64,000 bases of DNA, taken from positions 1 to 64,000 of the forward strand of contig CACBKA010000001.1 in assembly GCA_902539745.1 (NCBI GenBank), written 5' to 3'. Position numbers and translations under genes: made by a program. Position 1 is the first letter of the stretch; every line of letters starts with the position of its first letter. The notes beneath the pieces are model-generated. The model was not told where the DNA came from and ran no database searches. It was given only the letters and a program-made list of their open reading frames with translations. The stretch is from an uncultured Pelagibacteraceae bacterium. Lineage in GTDB: Bacteria; Pseudomonadota; Alphaproteobacteria; Pelagibacterales; Pelagibacteraceae. This document shows positions 25,678 through 35,110 of this stretch, piece after piece.

Positions 25678-26673
25678 ATGAAAATTTTAGCCATATTATT
25701 AAAATTTATACTAATTTTTAACTTCACAAATCTAGAGGCCAACCAAGATTTTGAGTTGTGGCTTTTGGAATTTAAAAAGACAGCTGTCAAAAATGGAATT
25801 TCACAAAAAACTGTAAACGATGTTATGAAAGATGCAAAGTTTTTATCTAAAGTAATTGAATACGATAGATACCAACCTGAGTTTTACGAAGATACCAAAA
25901 CATATGTAAGGAAAAGAGCTAGCAACGACAAAGTAAAAAAAGGTTTGTCATTGTACAAAAAAGAAAAAAAAATTATTAATAAAATCGAGGAAAAATTTTC
26001 AGTAGAAAAAGAATTACTTCTAGCTTTGATGGGTATTGAAACTAACTATGGAAAATATTTGGGAAAAATGGATATTATTTCATCGTTATCAACTTTAAGT
26101 TTTGATAAAAGAAGAAAAGCTTTTTTTACTAATGAACTCTTAATTTTATTAAAACTCATTGACGAAAATATTATAAGTAAAAATATTTTATACGGTTCAT
26201 GGGCTGGAGCTTTTGGAAATTTTCAGTTTATGCCATCAACAATTAAAAACTATGCATTAGATTATAATCAAAACGCCAATATTGAACTTAAAGAAATTGA
26301 AGACTCATTTGCATCGGCCGCAAATTATATTAATAAAATTGGTTGGAAAAAAAATCAACCCTGTTTTTATAAAGTTGAACTTAAGGGAAATATTCCATTA
26401 AAATATTTAAATACTTCTGCTAAGAAGATTAAAAATAAAAAGAAATTTAAATTTTTTAAAAAATATTTGAAAAATGATCAAAACATGTCATTTAATGAAA
26501 ATGTCATTACAGCAATTGTTACGCCTGATAAGGACATTATTCCTGGATCCAATAATCTTAGACCTGCATATCTCGTGTTTAGTAATTATGAAAAAGTTTT
26601 AAAATGGAATAGGTCTTTGAGATTTGCTATTGCTGTGTGTACTTTAAAAAATAAGTTTAAAAATGAAATTTAA
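25678..26673 (+). CDS. mltB: Lytic murein transglycosylase, MltB family
   Basis: A 331-residue periplasmic enzyme cutting the glycan strand of peptidoglycan. ATG 25678 is chosen over an in-frame TTG at 25660 because it opens a compact signal peptide ending near LEANQ. LLALMGIETNYGKYLG contains the catalytic Glu, and GSWAGAFGNFQFMPSTIKNYALD and SAANYINKIGW are MltB/SLT_2 motifs. It lacks the C-terminal peptidoglycan-binding domain of longer alphaproteobacterial relatives. It overlaps the RlpA-like gene by 11 bp and heads a long operon. Confidence 0.92.
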   Translation: MKILAILLKFILIFNFTNLEANQDFELWLLEFKKTAVKNGISQKTVNDVMKDAKFLSKVIEYDRYQPEFYEDTKTYVRKRASNDKVKKGLSLYKKEKKIINKIEEKFSVEKELLLALMGIETNYGKYLGKMDIISSLSTLSFDKRRKAFFTNELLILLKLIDENIISKNILYGSWAGAFGNFQFMPSTIKNYALDYNQNANIELKEIEDSFASAANYINKIGWKKNQPCFYKVELKGNIPLKYLNTSAKKIKNKKKFKFFKKYLKNDQNMSFNENVITAIVTPDKDIIPGSNNLRPAYLVFSNYEKVLKWNRSLRFAIAVCTLKNKFKNEI

Positions 26674-27400
26674 ATATTTTACTCTAATTTTTTTTTTATT
26701 ATCATGTACTAACAATTCTTTTGAAAAAAGTAGCGTATCTACTTCAAAAATCTCTAATGGTTTTGCATTAATATACAATGAAAGCGATTTTGAAAATAAT
26801 ATAATCTCATCAAAGCTCAACCCTGATAAAATAGAGGTAGCTCATAACAAATATAAAAAAAATACAATTATTATAATAACAAATCCTGAGAACAAAAAAT
26901 CTGTACAACTATTAGTATCTAAAAAAGTAAATTATCCAGATTTTTTTAAAGTCTTAATCACTAAAAAATTATCAGAAAAATTAAAGCTAAATCCAAATAT
27001 GCCTTTCGTTGAGGTTGAAAGGCGTATAAAAAATAGATCATTTATTGCAAAAAAAGCAGTTACCTATTCAGAAGAGCAAAGTGTACTAACCAAGGCTCCA
27101 GTAACAAAAGTAAAAATTAACAATATCTCTAAATCTTCTAATGATAAAAGCAAAAAAAAGTCAGATGGAAATTTTTCAATAATTATTGGAGAATTTTACT
27201 CAAAAAAATGGGCTTCCAGCTTGATCGAATTACTTATAAATGAGAATATTAAAAAAGAAGTTTTTTCTATAAAAACGTTGGGCAAAAATAACTATCAGTT
27301 AATTGCAGGGCCCTATACTTCAATTAATACTTTAAAAAATGATTACTTTAAGCTAAACAAGTATGGTTTTGATAATCTTGATATAAAAAAAAATAAATGA
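26663..27400 (+). CDS. RlpA-like lipoprotein with degenerate DPBB domain and SPOR domain
   Basis: A 245-residue lipoprotein (lipobox FLLSC, Cys15). Residues ~33-120 align in layout with the RlpA double-psi beta-barrel: GFALIYNESDF, IEVAHNKYKKNTIIIITNPENKKSVQLLV, LSEKLKLN. His61 of the catalytic pair seems kept, but the aspartate of the DRGPF motif is gone (VSKKVNYPDF). The C-terminal ~75 residues are a SPOR domain (FSIIIGEFYSKKWASSL, YQLIAGPYTS) that binds denuded glycan at septa. Position between mltB and dacA is where alphaproteobacteria carry rlpA. Confidence 0.75.
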   Translation: MKFKYFTLIFFLLSCTNNSFEKSSVSTSKISNGFALIYNESDFENNIISSKLNPDKIEVAHNKYKKNTIIIITNPENKKSVQLLVSKKVNYPDFFKVLITKKLSEKLKLNPNMPFVEVERRIKNRSFIAKKAVTYSEEQSVLTKAPVTKVKINNISKSSNDKSKKKSDGNFSIIIGEFYSKKWASSLIELLINENIKKEVFSIKTLGKNNYQLIAGPYTSINTLKNDYFKLNKYGFDNLDIKKNK

Positions 27401-28545
27401 AACAAAAAATTGCAATAATCTTCATATCGTTATTGTTTTTAACGAAGTTAACAGCTGAGCCAAAAATACAAGCTCCTACAGCCATTCTTATGGATTATAA
27501 TTCTGGAAAAATTTTATTTGAAAGAGACGCGGACCATCAAATCTATCCTGCTTCAATGACAAAAATTATGACCGCAATAATTGTTTTTGACCTTTTGAAA
27601 CAAGAAAAAATAAAACTTTCAGACGAAGTTATTATATCCGAAAATGCTTGGAGAATGTCTAAAAGTGGCTATTCATCGATGTTCATTATGTTAAACGATA
27701 AAGTTTCAATTGAGGATTTGTTGAGAGGTATAATAGTAGTGTCAGGTAATGACGCTTGTGTTGCGTTAGCGGAAGGTATTGCTGGGACAGAAACTGCATT
27801 TGCCGATATGATGAATGAAAAGGCAGAAGAAATTGGTCTTGTTAATACAAACTTTACAAATTCATCCGGTATTAATGATCCTGATAATTATTCAACCGTA
27901 AGAGATATAGCAATAATGTCGAGGTACCTTATTGAAAATTATCCAATTTATTATGAATACTTTAAAGAAACCGAATTTACATGGGATAGAACAGGTGGTG
28001 ACCCAATCAAACAAGGAAATAGAAATCCACTTTTATATAAACGAATAGGTGCCGATGGTATTAAAACAGGTTATTTAGCCGTAGAGAAATATTCTCTGGC
28101 AAGTTCAATTGTTGGTGAAAATCGGAGGTTAATCGCAGTTGGAAGTGGATTTGTTACCAAACAAGCGAGATCAGACGAGTCAGCAAGAATGTTTAGATGG
28201 GCGTTGAGAAATACAAATACATATGAAATAGCAAAAAAAGATGTACCAAAATTTGAGTTTAAAACTTGGTTAGGTAAAGAAAATATTGTGGAAGGTTTGT
28301 TAAAAGAAGATATTTATGTAACTATACAAAAAAAAGAAGTTAAAGATCTCAAAGTAAAATTAGAATATAACGGACCAATTAAAGCACCAATTAAAGAGGG
28401 TCAACAAATCGGAAATTTAATTCTAGAGTCACCAAATGAAGAAGAAAAAAAATTTCCTATTTATGCAAGCAAAAGTGTTAAAAAGGTAAATTTTTTTAAA
28501 AGTTTATTTTTATCTTTTAATTACATGATTTGGGGAGATGTATAA
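27397..28545 (+). CDS. dacA: D-alanyl-D-alanine carboxypeptidase (PBP5/6 family)
   Basis: A 382-residue low-molecular-weight PBP that trims pentapeptide side chains. It has a cleavable signal peptide (1-20) and the three serine-PBP motifs: SMTK (Ser53-Lys56), SGN in VVSGNDACVA, and KTG in DGIKTGYLA. A C-terminal beta-rich PBP5_C domain ends with a short amphipathic helix (FFKSLFLSFNYMIWG) that could tether it to the membrane. It overlaps its neighbours by 4 bp (upstream) and 8 bp (tmk). Confidence 0.95.
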   Translation: MKQKIAIIFISLLFLTKLTAEPKIQAPTAILMDYNSGKILFERDADHQIYPASMTKIMTAIIVFDLLKQEKIKLSDEVIISENAWRMSKSGYSSMFIMLNDKVSIEDLLRGIIVVSGNDACVALAEGIAGTETAFADMMNEKAEEIGLVNTNFTNSSGINDPDNYSTVRDIAIMSRYLIENYPIYYEYFKETEFTWDRTGGDPIKQGNRNPLLYKRIGADGIKTGYLAVEKYSLASSIVGENRRLIAVGSGFVTKQARSDESARMFRWALRNTNTYEIAKKDVPKFEFKTWLGKENIVEGLLKEDIYVTIQKKEVKDLKVKLEYNGPIKAPIKEGQQIGNLILESPNEEEKKFPIYASKSVKKVNFFKSLFLSFNYMIWGDV

Positions 28546-29182
28546 AAGAAAATTTTTTTTTATTGTCTTTGAAGGTATCGAAGGATCAGGAAAATCCTAT
28601 CAAAGTAAAAAATTATTTATAAATATCAAAAAAAAAAATTATCCCGTTGTGCTAACTAGAGAGCCAGGCGGCACCATTGGCGCAGAAAGAATAAGAAAAG
28701 TAATTTTAAAAGATTATTTTCATAAAAGCAAAAGCGAGAAGTTTCATAAATATACTGACACACTTTTATATTTAGCTGCTAGAAATGAACATATACAAAA
28801 CAAAATTTTAAAAGCTAAAAGATCTAATAAAATCATAATATGTGATAGATTTATTGACTCCACAATAGCTTATCAAGTTTATGGAAAAAAAGTCGAATTT
28901 AAGCTTATTGATACAATTCATAAATATATACTTCAAAAAATTAAGCCTGACATTACTTTTCTTCTCACAGTTAAAGCTAACAAGGCATCTAGCAGACTTA
29001 ATAAAAGAAAAATTAAAAATAGGTATGATAAATTCTCAAAAAATTTTTATCAAAATGCCCAAAAAGCTTTTATAAAATTAGCGAAAAAAAATAAAAAAAG
29101 ATATTTTATTTTTGATAATTCGACCGATGATAAAGAACTTGAAAAAAAAATCTTAAATATTGTTTTATCTAAATTAAAATAA
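28538..29182 (+). CDS. tmk: Thymidylate kinase
   Basis: A 214-residue dTMP kinase. The P-loop FEGIEGSGKSYQ, the DR/E segment TREPGGTIGAERIR, the CDRFIDSTIAYQ motif and FLLTVKANKASSRLNKRK near the lid are visible. It follows dacA with an 8-bp overlap and precedes holB by 1 bp, the standard dacA-tmk-holB arrangement. Confidence 0.95.
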   Translation: MYKRKFFFIVFEGIEGSGKSYQSKKLFINIKKKNYPVVLTREPGGTIGAERIRKVILKDYFHKSKSEKFHKYTDTLLYLAARNEHIQNKILKAKRSNKIIICDRFIDSTIAYQVYGKKVEFKLIDTIHKYILQKIKPDITFLLTVKANKASSRLNKRKIKNRYDKFSKNFYQNAQKAFIKLAKKNKKRYFIFDNSTDDKELEKKILNIVLSKLK

Positions 29183-29183
29183 A

Positions 29184-30137
29184 GTGAAAAATATAACAAA
29201 CAGTAATACTGAAATCGAAAAATCTAATAAATTAATTGGATATGATGATTTATTTATTAAATTTGAAAAACTTTATTTAAATAATAGACTCCCAAAAGTT
29301 ATATTGCTATCTGGAGACAAAGGAATAGGCAAATCAACTTTTATTTTTCATTTTATTAATTACATTTTATCAATGAATTCTAAAATTCCTTACGACAGAG
29401 ATAGCTATTCAATTAATTTAAATAACGAAACTTATAAAAAAATTATAATTAATGTTGAACAAAATTTTAATTTTTTAAAATGTGAAAAACCAAATACAAT
29501 TTCTATAGACGATATTCGTCATCTGAAGACAAAATTATCAAAAACCCCACTTGTTAATACCTCAAGATTCACTATTATAGACGATATTGAGTTAATTAAT
29601 TTAAACTCAGCCAACGCTCTTTTAAAATTAATAGAAGAACCCTCACATTATGATTACTTCTTTTTGATAAATAATAAATGTAATAAGGTAATTGAAACGT
29701 TAATCTCACGATCTCTGGAATTTAAGCTTTTTTTGTCCTCAGAGCAAAAAAAACTAATTTTTAACCATCTTAAACTACATTTTGAAATTGAAGAGAATTT
29801 TACACATAATTATATAAAATATACATCACCTGGTAATTTAATTAAATTTGATCCTATAATAAAAGAACTTGAAATCACTTCTTTAAATGAATTCGACAAA
29901 GTATCTTCTGAAATTCTAAAAATGTTTAACAAAACTAAAAAAGATATTTATATTAATTTTTTATTATTTCTTATAGATATAAAATTTTTAGAATTATCTA
30001 AAAAAAATAAAAACCATATTTATATCGCAGATATTAAAAATAAAATAAATAGTTTATTAATTCGATATTATAAGTTTAACTTAAATAATATTAATGTTTA
30101 CAACCGATTTAGAAATTATTTAAATTATGTCAGGTAA
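29184..30137 (+). CDS. holB: DNA polymerase III delta' subunit
   Basis: A 317-residue clamp-loader subunit starting at GTG 29184. The AAA+ fold is visible: LIGYDDLFIKFEKLY, P-loop-like SGDKGIGKSTFIF, SIDDIRHLKTKLSKTPL, NSANALLKLIEEPSHYDYFFLI. The sensor-1-like ETLISRS replaces the usual SRC. No zinc-binding cysteine cluster is seen, unlike E. coli HolB. It overlaps metG by 11 bp. Confidence 0.88.
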   Translation: MKNITNSNTEIEKSNKLIGYDDLFIKFEKLYLNNRLPKVILLSGDKGIGKSTFIFHFINYILSMNSKIPYDRDSYSINLNNETYKKIIINVEQNFNFLKCEKPNTISIDDIRHLKTKLSKTPLVNTSRFTIIDDIELINLNSANALLKLIEEPSHYDYFFLINNKCNKVIETLISRSLEFKLFLSSEQKKLIFNHLKLHFEIEENFTHNYIKYTSPGNLIKFDPIIKELEITSLNEFDKVSSEILKMFNKTKKDIYINFLLFLIDIKFLELSKKNKNHIYIADIKNKINSLLIRYYKFNLNNINVYNRFRNYLNYVR

Positions 30138-31671
30138 AAATTTTTATATTACAACTCCAATATATTATCCATCTGGTAAACCTCATATGGGTCACGCATA
30201 TTCAAGTATTATTGCTGATATATTTGCGAGGTTTAAAAGATTAGAAAATTATAATGTAAGATTTTTAACTGGTACTGACGAGCACGGTTTAAAAATTCAA
30301 AGGGAAGCAGAAAAAAATTCTAAAAAACCTAAAGCTTTTTGTGATGAGTTATCCCTCAAATTTAAAAGTCTAAGCAAAACACTCAATCTTTCTAATAATG
30401 ATTTTATTAGAACTACAGAAAAAAGACATCATAAAGCAGTAAACGAAATTTGGAATAGATTAGTAAAATCAAATGATATTTATTTATCAAAATATAGCGG
30501 CTGGTATTCAGTTTCAGATGAAGCATATTATGACAGTGATGAAATTGAGTCAAAAAATAACATTAAAGTTGCAAAAGTTTCTGGATCAAGAGTGGAGTGG
30601 GTTGAAGAAGAGTCTTTTTTTTTTAAATTATCTTCCTGGGAAAAAAAATTGCTTGATTTCTATCAATCAAATCCCAATTTTATTCTTCCAAAATCACGTA
30701 GAAATGAAGTCGTTGAATTTGTAAAAGGTGGTTTAAGAGATTTGTCTGTAAGCAGAACATCATTTTCATGGGGTATACCTGTACCGAAAAATAATAAACA
30801 TATTATTTATGTTTGGCTTGATGCTTTGACAAATTATTTGAGTTCTTTGGATTTTCCAGATCAAAATAATATAAAATATAAAAATTTTTGGCCGGCTGAT
30901 GTTCATATTATTGGAAAAGATATCTTACGTTTTCATGCAATTTATTGGCCTGCATTTCTGATGGCTGCTAAACTACCTTTACCTAAAAGAGTTTATGGCC
31001 ACGGATGGATATTATCGGATGAAAAAAAAATGTCTAAATCTCTTGGAAATATTCTAGATCCTTTAGAAATAATAAATGAATATGGAATAGATCCTTTAAG
31101 ATATTATTTAGTTAAGGAGGTTTCCTTAGGAAACGATGGAAGTATTTCATTAAAAAGTTTACATGAATGTATTAATAATGATTTAGCAAACAATTATGGT
31201 AATTTATGCCAAAGAGTATTTTCATTTGTTGAAAAAAATTGTGACTCAAAAATTCCAAATTATACAAATCTTTCAAAAGAAGATGAAATTATTACAAAAA
31301 ATCTCATAAAGAAAATTCCTGATTTACAAAATTTAATGAATAAACAAGATTTAAACCAATATATTAAAGAAGTTATAAATTTTTCTTTCAGTGCTAATAA
31401 GTATTTTAATGATCTAAAGCCATGGGACTTGAAAAAAGTTAATATAGACAGGATGAATGCAGTTATTTATACAGTTCTGAATCAAATAAAATCTATTAGC
31501 ATTCTATTATATCCAATAATATCTGACTCAACTCAAAAAGTATTAGACTGTCTCGGCGTACCAAAGAATGATTTTAATCTTGATTGTCTATTAAATTTAA
31601 AATATTTAAAAATAGATTTAAGTATTAAAAAACCCGGTATCTTGTTTAAGAAAATTAAAAATGATAATTGA
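30127..31671 (+). CDS. metG: Methionine--tRNA ligase
   Basis: A 514-residue class I synthetase. The HIGH box reads HMGH in YYPSGKPHMGHAYSSI, and the KMSKS loop is present exactly (DEKKMSKSLGN). FLTGTDEHGLKIQREA, GWYSVSDEAYY and DALTNYLSSL confirm MetRS. It is the short form without the C-terminal tRNA-binding domain and without zinc-knuckle cysteines. It overlaps holB and tatD by 11 bp each. Confidence 0.97.
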   Translation: MSGKNFYITTPIYYPSGKPHMGHAYSSIIADIFARFKRLENYNVRFLTGTDEHGLKIQREAEKNSKKPKAFCDELSLKFKSLSKTLNLSNNDFIRTTEKRHHKAVNEIWNRLVKSNDIYLSKYSGWYSVSDEAYYDSDEIESKNNIKVAKVSGSRVEWVEEESFFFKLSSWEKKLLDFYQSNPNFILPKSRRNEVVEFVKGGLRDLSVSRTSFSWGIPVPKNNKHIIYVWLDALTNYLSSLDFPDQNNIKYKNFWPADVHIIGKDILRFHAIYWPAFLMAAKLPLPKRVYGHGWILSDEKKMSKSLGNILDPLEIINEYGIDPLRYYLVKEVSLGNDGSISLKSLHECINNDLANNYGNLCQRVFSFVEKNCDSKIPNYTNLSKEDEIITKNLIKKIPDLQNLMNKQDLNQYIKEVINFSFSANKYFNDLKPWDLKKVNIDRMNAVIYTVLNQIKSISILLYPIISDSTQKVLDCLGVPKNDFNLDCLLNLKYLKIDLSIKKPGILFKKIKNDN

Positions 31672-32437
31672 TTCACATTGCCATTTAGACTATCAGCCAC
31701 TATTTAATAATTTAAAAAATGTTATTGAAAGAGCAAATAACAATGGAGTAAAATATTTCTTAACTATTTCTACTACTGATCAAAGCTTCAAAAATATTTT
31801 AAATATATTGAAAAACTATAATAATATTTTTGGTTCTTACGGTATACATCCTCATGAGGCTAAAAATTATGAAGATTTGAAGGTTGAAAAGATAATAGAA
31901 AATCTAAGCTTAAACAAAAATTTAATTGGTGTTGGAGAGACTGGTTTGGATTTTTATTATAATCATTCAGACAAGAATATTCAAAAAGAATGTTTCATCA
32001 AACATATTCACGCTAGCCAACAAACATCAAAAACATTAATTGTACATTCAAGATCTGCTGATAATGAAATGTTTGATATTTTATCTAGCGAGTTTAAAAA
32101 TAAAAGTTTTAACATTCTAATGCACTGTTTTACAGGTAATAAAGATTTTGCACATAAACTTTTGAGTCTAAATTGTTATTTTTCAGCAAGTGGAATTATA
32201 ACATTTAAAAAAAGTAATGACTTAGCAAATACATTTAAATCTATTCCTAATAATAGAATACTTATAGAAACAGACTCTCCTTATTTGTCACCAGAACCTT
32301 TGCGTGGAAAGACAAATGAACCTGGTAATTTAAAATATACATTAAAATTCTTAGCAAATTTAAAAAACGAGACAGAGGAAAACTTTTCCATGATTACATC
32401 CAATAATTTTATAAAACTATTTAATATAAATATTTGA
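31661..32437 (+). CDS. tatD: TatD family metal-dependent hydrolase (DNase)
   Basis: A 258-residue TIM-barrel hydrolase. Metal ligands are visible as HxH in DSHCHLDY, Glu in VGETGLDFYY, His in VHSRSADNE and LMHCFTG, and Asp in IETDSPYLSPEPLRG. The family has 3'-5' exonuclease and tRNA-editing activities in different bacteria. metG-tatD-MBL hydrolase is a conserved trio in alphaproteobacteria. Confidence 0.93.
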   Translation: MIIDSHCHLDYQPLFNNLKNVIERANNNGVKYFLTISTTDQSFKNILNILKNYNNIFGSYGIHPHEAKNYEDLKVEKIIENLSLNKNLIGVGETGLDFYYNHSDKNIQKECFIKHIHASQQTSKTLIVHSRSADNEMFDILSSEFKNKSFNILMHCFTGNKDFAHKLLSLNCYFSASGIITFKKSNDLANTFKSIPNNRILIETDSPYLSPEPLRGKTNEPGNLKYTLKFLANLKNETEENFSMITSNNFIKLFNINI

Positions 32438-32438
32438 A

Positions 32439-33203
32439 ATGGAATTAATTATTTTAGGTTGCGGAAGCTCATTGGGTTCACCTTGGATAAATAACCACTG
32501 GGGAAATTGTGATAAAAAAAATAAACTAAATATACGCACAAGATGTTCTGCTTTTATCAGAAAAGGTAATTTATCAGTTTTAATTGATACGTCTCCAGAT
32601 ATTAAAGAGCAATTTATTAAAAATAAAATAAACGATGTTGATTGTGTTCTATACACACACGAACATTCAGATCAGACAAGTGGTATATTTGAATTGAGAC
32701 CTTTTTTTTGGAAATATAAAAAAAGGATTGATATTTATGCAGACGCAAGGACGTTAAAGGCGTTAAAAAAAAAGTATGATTTCTGTTTTTATGGTGGTCA
32801 AGGATATACTCCAATAATGAAACCTAATTTAATCAAGAAGAAACAAATGATTAAGAAAGGTAAAAATAAAATATCTTTTGATACATTTAAAGTTGAACAT
32901 GGACAAATTACTTCGACAGCTTATGTTTTTAACAAAACAGCCTACCTTAGTGATTGTAGTAATATTAATCCTTCAGATTTAAATAATCTAAAAAAATTAA
33001 ATTATTTAATAATAGATTGCCTTAAATTTAAAAGACATCCTGGACATTTTAATCTAGAAACTAGCATAAGAATAAGCACTTTTTTAAAGCCCAAAAAAAC
33101 AATTTTAACTAACCTTCATACAGAACTAGATTATAATTTTTTAAAAAAAAATCTTCCAAAAAATATCTTGCCTGCTTATGACGGTATGAAATTAAAAATC
33201 TAG
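32439..33203 (+). CDS. MBL-fold metallohydrolase (PhnP-like)
   Basis: A 254-residue metallo-beta-lactamase-fold hydrolase. It starts LIILGCGSSLGSPWINNHWGNCD, carries the zinc motif THEHSDQTSGI, and later YLSDCSN and HTELDY, as in the PhnP/YcbX-type cyclic phosphodiesterase group. It is the last gene of the mltB-rlpA-dacA-tmk-holB-metG-tatD run and lies 1 bp after tatD. The natural substrate is unknown; no phosphonate genes are nearby. Confidence 0.88.
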   Translation: MELIILGCGSSLGSPWINNHWGNCDKKNKLNIRTRCSAFIRKGNLSVLIDTSPDIKEQFIKNKINDVDCVLYTHEHSDQTSGIFELRPFFWKYKKRIDIYADARTLKALKKKYDFCFYGGQGYTPIMKPNLIKKKQMIKKGKNKISFDTFKVEHGQITSTAYVFNKTAYLSDCSNINPSDLNNLKKLNYLIIDCLKFKRHPGHFNLETSIRISTFLKPKKTILTNLHTELDYNFLKKNLPKNILPAYDGMKLKI

Positions 33204-33204
33204 T

Positions 33205-33756
33205 TTATTTGTTAAGAGCTTCTTCTATAACTTTTACAAATTTACCTGATGTAGGTTTAGTCATAGATGAAAATGTATCAAAGATCTTTCCATCTTTGCC
33301 TATTATAATTTTATGAAAATTCCACTTTGGCACAGCACTTTTACCATGATTTTTATTTGCCCATTTATAAAATTCGTGTGCCTCACTACCTTTGACTTTA
33401 ACTTTTTCAGTCATTGGAAAACTAATTCCAAATTTTGCTTCACAAAAATTTTTAATTTCTTTATTCGTTTCCATTTCCTGATTAAAAGAATTTGAAGGCA
33501 CGCCTATTACCACAACTCCTTTACTTTGATACTTTTCCCAAATTTCTTGAAGATCTTCATATTGCGAGGTAAAACCGCAATAACTTGCTACATTAGTAAC
33601 AACCATCACTTTATTTTTAAAATCAGCAAGTTTCATTTCTGAGCCATCAAGATCTTTGAAGGAGAAATCAAACGCCAGTTTTTCGTATGATGCGTTGAGT
33701 TTTGATGAAAAAAGAGAAATCATAATAACTAAAAGTATTAATTTTGATTTAAACAT
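33205..33756 (-). CDS. Glutathione peroxidase family protein, exported
   Basis: A 183-residue thioredoxin-fold peroxidase. After a signal peptide (about 1-22) come NVASYCGFTSQYEDLQ with the catalytic Cys, GVPSNSFNQEMETNKEIKNFC, and WNFHKIIIGKDGKI with the conserved Trp/Asn. The signal peptide suggests periplasmic reduction of peroxides, using thioredoxin-like rather than glutathione donors in many bacteria. It ends 1 bp from the convergent MBL gene and lies 7 bp downstream of nhaA. Confidence 0.9.
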   Translation of the reverse strand: MFKSKLILLVIMISLFSSKLNASYEKLAFDFSFKDLDGSEMKLADFKNKVMVVTNVASYCGFTSQYEDLQEIWEKYQSKGVVVIGVPSNSFNQEMETNKEIKNFCEAKFGISFPMTEKVKVKGSEAHEFYKWANKNHGKSAVPKWNFHKIIIGKDGKIFDTFSSMTKPTSGKFVKVIEEALNK

Positions 33757-33763
33757 ATTATTT

Positions 33764-34945
33764 TTATTTTTTGCTTAATAAAATTAACATATACCCAAAA
33801 AGAGTTGAGGCAAGAGAACCTAATAGCACACCTATTTTAACACCACTTAAATATTGAGTTGTGTCAACAAACGCTAAATTTCCGACGAATAAACTCATTG
33901 TAAAGCCGATTCCCGTTAATACACCTACGCCGTATAATTTTAACCAATCCGAGTCATTTGGCATCTCAGCAAATTTTAATTTGATTGAAACATAAGAAAA
34001 AATGAAAACACCAAATTGTTTACCGAAAAATAACCCACATAAAATTCCTAATGGCACTGGATTCATTAAGGTTGCTATACTTAATCCTTCAAGAGAAACC
34101 CCGGCATTTGCAAAAGCAAAGATTGGCATAATACCGAAAGCAACATATGGTGAGATTGCATGTTCAAGTTTAATTAGCATTGAATTTTTATGAGAGCTTT
34201 CATTTTTTTTATCTTTATGTGGTATCGTTAAAGCCAATAAAACTCCTGCTATAGTTGCGTGAATACCAGATGAATGAGTAAAGTCCCATAAAAAAATCCC
34301 AACTATGAGATAAGGAATAAAGCTTCTTATATTTAATCTATTAAAAATTATTAAGATGATGATTGATACTAACATTAGTATTAAATACATAGCTTGTATT
34401 TTTCCAGAATAGAAAAAGGCAATTATCACAATTGCACCCAAATCATCAATAATAGCTAAAGCAGTTAAAAAAACTTTTAGAGAAATTGGAACTCTTTTTC
34501 CAAGTAAAGATAATACACCTAAAGAAAATGCTATATCGGTAGCTGATGGAATCGCCCATCCTTTTAGAGTTTCAGAATTTCCAAAATTGATAGCAACGTA
34601 AATTAAAGCTGGCACTAACATCCCACCAACAGCAGCAATTATTGGAAGCGATGCTTGTTTTGGGTTTGATAATTCTCCCTGAATAAATTCTCTTTTTATC
34701 TCTAAAGAAACCAAAAAGAAAAATATTGCCATCAAAACATCGTTGATCCAGTGTAATACAGATAGTTTTAATTTAAATTCTCCAAAACCAAGAGCAAAAT
34801 AAGAGTTTAAAATATCATAATAGATAGATGCTAATTCACTATTACTGACAAATAATGCAATTATTGCAGCAAAAAGTAAAACAAGACCCGATGCAGCCTC
34901 TAATTTAAAAAACCATTTAAAGGGTTTTGATATATGTTGAATCAT
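33764..34945 (-). CDS. nhaA: Na+/H+ antiporter NhaA
   Basis: A 393-residue, about 11-12 helix antiporter exchanging external protons for internal Na+. ALAIIDDLGAIVIIAFFYS has the paired aspartates of the ion site; MAIFFFLVSLEIKREFIQGELS, WAIPSATDIAFSLGVLSLLGKRVP and GIGFTMSLFVGNLAF are NhaA signatures. Length is close to the E. coli protein. It is divergent from tRNA-Pro. Confidence 0.97.
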   Translation of the reverse strand: MIQHISKPFKWFFKLEAASGLVLLFAAIIALFVSNSELASIYYDILNSYFALGFGEFKLKLSVLHWINDVLMAIFFFLVSLEIKREFIQGELSNPKQASLPIIAAVGGMLVPALIYVAINFGNSETLKGWAIPSATDIAFSLGVLSLLGKRVPISLKVFLTALAIIDDLGAIVIIAFFYSGKIQAMYLILMLVSIIILIIFNRLNIRSFIPYLIVGIFLWDFTHSSGIHATIAGVLLALTIPHKDKKNESSHKNSMLIKLEHAISPYVAFGIMPIFAFANAGVSLEGLSIATLMNPVPLGILCGLFFGKQFGVFIFSYVSIKLKFAEMPNDSDWLKLYGVGVLTGIGFTMSLFVGNLAFVDTTQYLSGVKIGVLLGSLASTLFGYMLILLSKK

Positions 34946-34990
34946 AATACTAATTATATCTCAATTATATTGATTGCACTTATGTTTCAA

Positions 34991-35019
34991 TTGATAAAAT
35001 TCATTTATTCATCTATATA
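34991..35019 (+). promoter_or_regulatory. Candidate promoter of tRNA-Pro (and possibly the downstream operon)
   Basis: TTGATA (34991-34996) and TATATA (35014-35019) are spaced by 17 bp, and the -10 ends 10 bp before the tRNA. No terminator is seen between the tRNA and the next gene, so this promoter may also feed the DMSP operon. Confidence 0.4.
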
Positions 35020-35029
35020 AATAACCTTT

Positions 35030-35106
<77 letters not shown>

Positions 35107-35110
35107 TTTT

